From positions 22,393,978 through 22,457,977 of the forward strand of contig NC_061818.1 in the NCBI RefSeq assembly GCF_021462225.1: a DNA stretch of 64,000 nucleotides, given 5' to 3'. Below the pieces are notes generated by a model that was not told the origin of the DNA, searched no databases, and was given only the letters and a program-made list of their open reading frames with translations. Both the position numbers and the translations under genes were made by a program. This DNA comes from Girardinichthys multiradiatus (lineage: Eukaryota; Chordata; Actinopteri; Cyprinodontiformes; Goodeidae). Of this stretch, positions 62,807 to 64,000 are shown piece by piece (positions within the stretch are counted from its first letter, which is position 1; each line of letters begins with the position of its first letter).

Positions 62807-64000
62807 CTGACGGGAAGAGACAGAGGAAATGGGAAATGACACAACAGCAATAGCGATAGACTGGCTGTCTACCCGTCAGGACAAAGAGCTGAATATGTGA
62901 AGGTCTGATGAAGCATACTCTCCAGCTTCCTTACAATTATATTAATAGTATAAATTTCCTCACTTCTTTAATTCAATATCCATCTTTCAGTGTTATAAAC
63001 ATAATATGACATATGAATATCATTAGCCTGTTTCCCCTTAATACAATTAAAGTTTTTCCTGCATCTGTGCGTAAGTACAGAGAGTGAGAATGCATGTTGG
63101 TAAAACAAAATTATACATTTGTGCTCAGTCTTATAAGGAAGTTGCCAATAAATCTAGATTAAAATCAGAGATTGTAATTAATAAGGTTGACAAATTATTT
63201 AATATTTAAAAACAATCAACAAGAACACTTTTGATAGGGGTCTGGGGCTGTATCTATTAGTCTGTCAGTGAGATGAGCTGAACTGTTTCCAAGTGAACAG
63301 CAGAAAAAGGTTTGCTCGGACTTTCAGAAGCTTTTATGCAGGCTTGTTTGTGTTCAATCTACAACAGTAATCTCTCCAAACTGCAAGCGTAGTGAAGCAA
63401 TGGTTGATGCGGCTTTTAAATTGTTACTGACTTTGCGTATTGATTCTTTGTTTCTTCAGTGCTAAAAGGATACAATGTCTTTCGTTCTCAGGAGCTGGCC
63501 AAAAGTTGATGCGAACCCAACGTGGCGTTAAAAAAAACTCCCCTAAAGGAGCCCACACCAACACATACATCAACAAAAACAACCGAAACCCCAGAGCAAG
63601 TTTGTCACTTCATGTGCTAATTTTCAGCAAAAAAAAAAAAGACACAAAGGAAGAGCAAGAATATATGTTGGACATGCCGGTTTGAAGCTGATTTTAGCCT
63701 CTGGCTTAAGCTGCAGAAAAACAGCAGGAATGTAAAAAAGGGAAGCTCTAATACCAAGACTCTGTCTTCTTCCATAATCGCACCTATTGTATAAAATACA
63801 AATCAAAATTTGGGGACTCCTTTAACTGTGCTTACATTGATTAAACATTTTACATCTCACTGCAACATTTCGAGGCCGTTACCCTCCTAAGGGCCACACA
63901 TAATTACAAAAGCTCTCCGCTTCCTTACAATCAATAGACTCTGGCTGTTGAATTAGCATGGGCAAATTTCCGCTTTGCACAGAGATTTACTAAAAAATAA
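62807..64000 (-). other. Cytohesin intron upstream of the PH exon
   Basis: No Sec7 or other cytohesin exon found up to the window end. AT-rich with no clear repeat. The 3-nt microexon known in cytohesins could lie here or beyond; it cannot be assigned from sequence alone. Confidence 0.5.

Overview
The window looks like nuclear DNA of a teleost (ray-finned) fish. It is AT-rich and intron-rich, with vertebrate splice sites (GT...AG). It carries the repeat mix typical of teleosts: many Tc1-like transposons, a Ty3/Gypsy LTR element, an L2/CR1-type LINE with a pentanucleotide tail, hAT-type MITEs and a tRNA-derived SINE-like family. No species can be named from the sequence alone. Three host genes are recognisable, all interrupted by introns. 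(1) 1672-32064, + strand: the last 12 coding exons of a conventional protein kinase C, best matching PKC-alpha (prkca). They cover the C2 domain, the whole kinase domain and the C-terminal tail; the C1 exons lie upstream of the window. (2) 44263-53749, + strand: all five coding exons (276 codons) of a four-pass claudin-family AMPA-receptor/calcium-channel gamma subunit, best matching CACNG5, with a probable non-coding first exon ending at 41427. (3) 58294-62806, - strand: the last four coding exons (PH domain and C-terminal polybasic tail) of a cytohesin ARF-GEF whose tail matches cytohesin-3; it is convergent with cacng5. Everything else is intron, UTR, intergenic DNA or repeats. The prkca intron between 17894 and 25237 holds a 5.3-kb minus-strand Gypsy element (18713-24052, 5-bp target duplication CTTAA) with a rearranged 3' end. 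A Tc1 element with exact TA duplications sits in the C2-region intron (3057-4669) and has two in-frame stops in its transposase. A second, much younger Tc1-like element (49989-51598), in the second coding intron of cacng5, has an uninterrupted 334-codon transposase and almost identical 200-bp inverted repeats. Between prkca and cacng5 lie a GATA microsatellite, a degenerate LINE (about 37240-40291) and a SINE-like repeat inserted into the LINE's tail. Functionally, prkca (calcium/diacylglycerol-activated kinase), cacng5 (membrane auxiliary subunit) and the cytohesin (PIP3-sensing ARF activator) are neighbours by inherited linkage; nothing in the sequence indicates co-regulation. I found no prokaryote-type system, CRISPR array, rRNA or convincing tRNA gene. 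The least explained segments are a CpG-containing, promoter-like block at about 14590-15930 and a short antisense coding-like stretch at 846-991.
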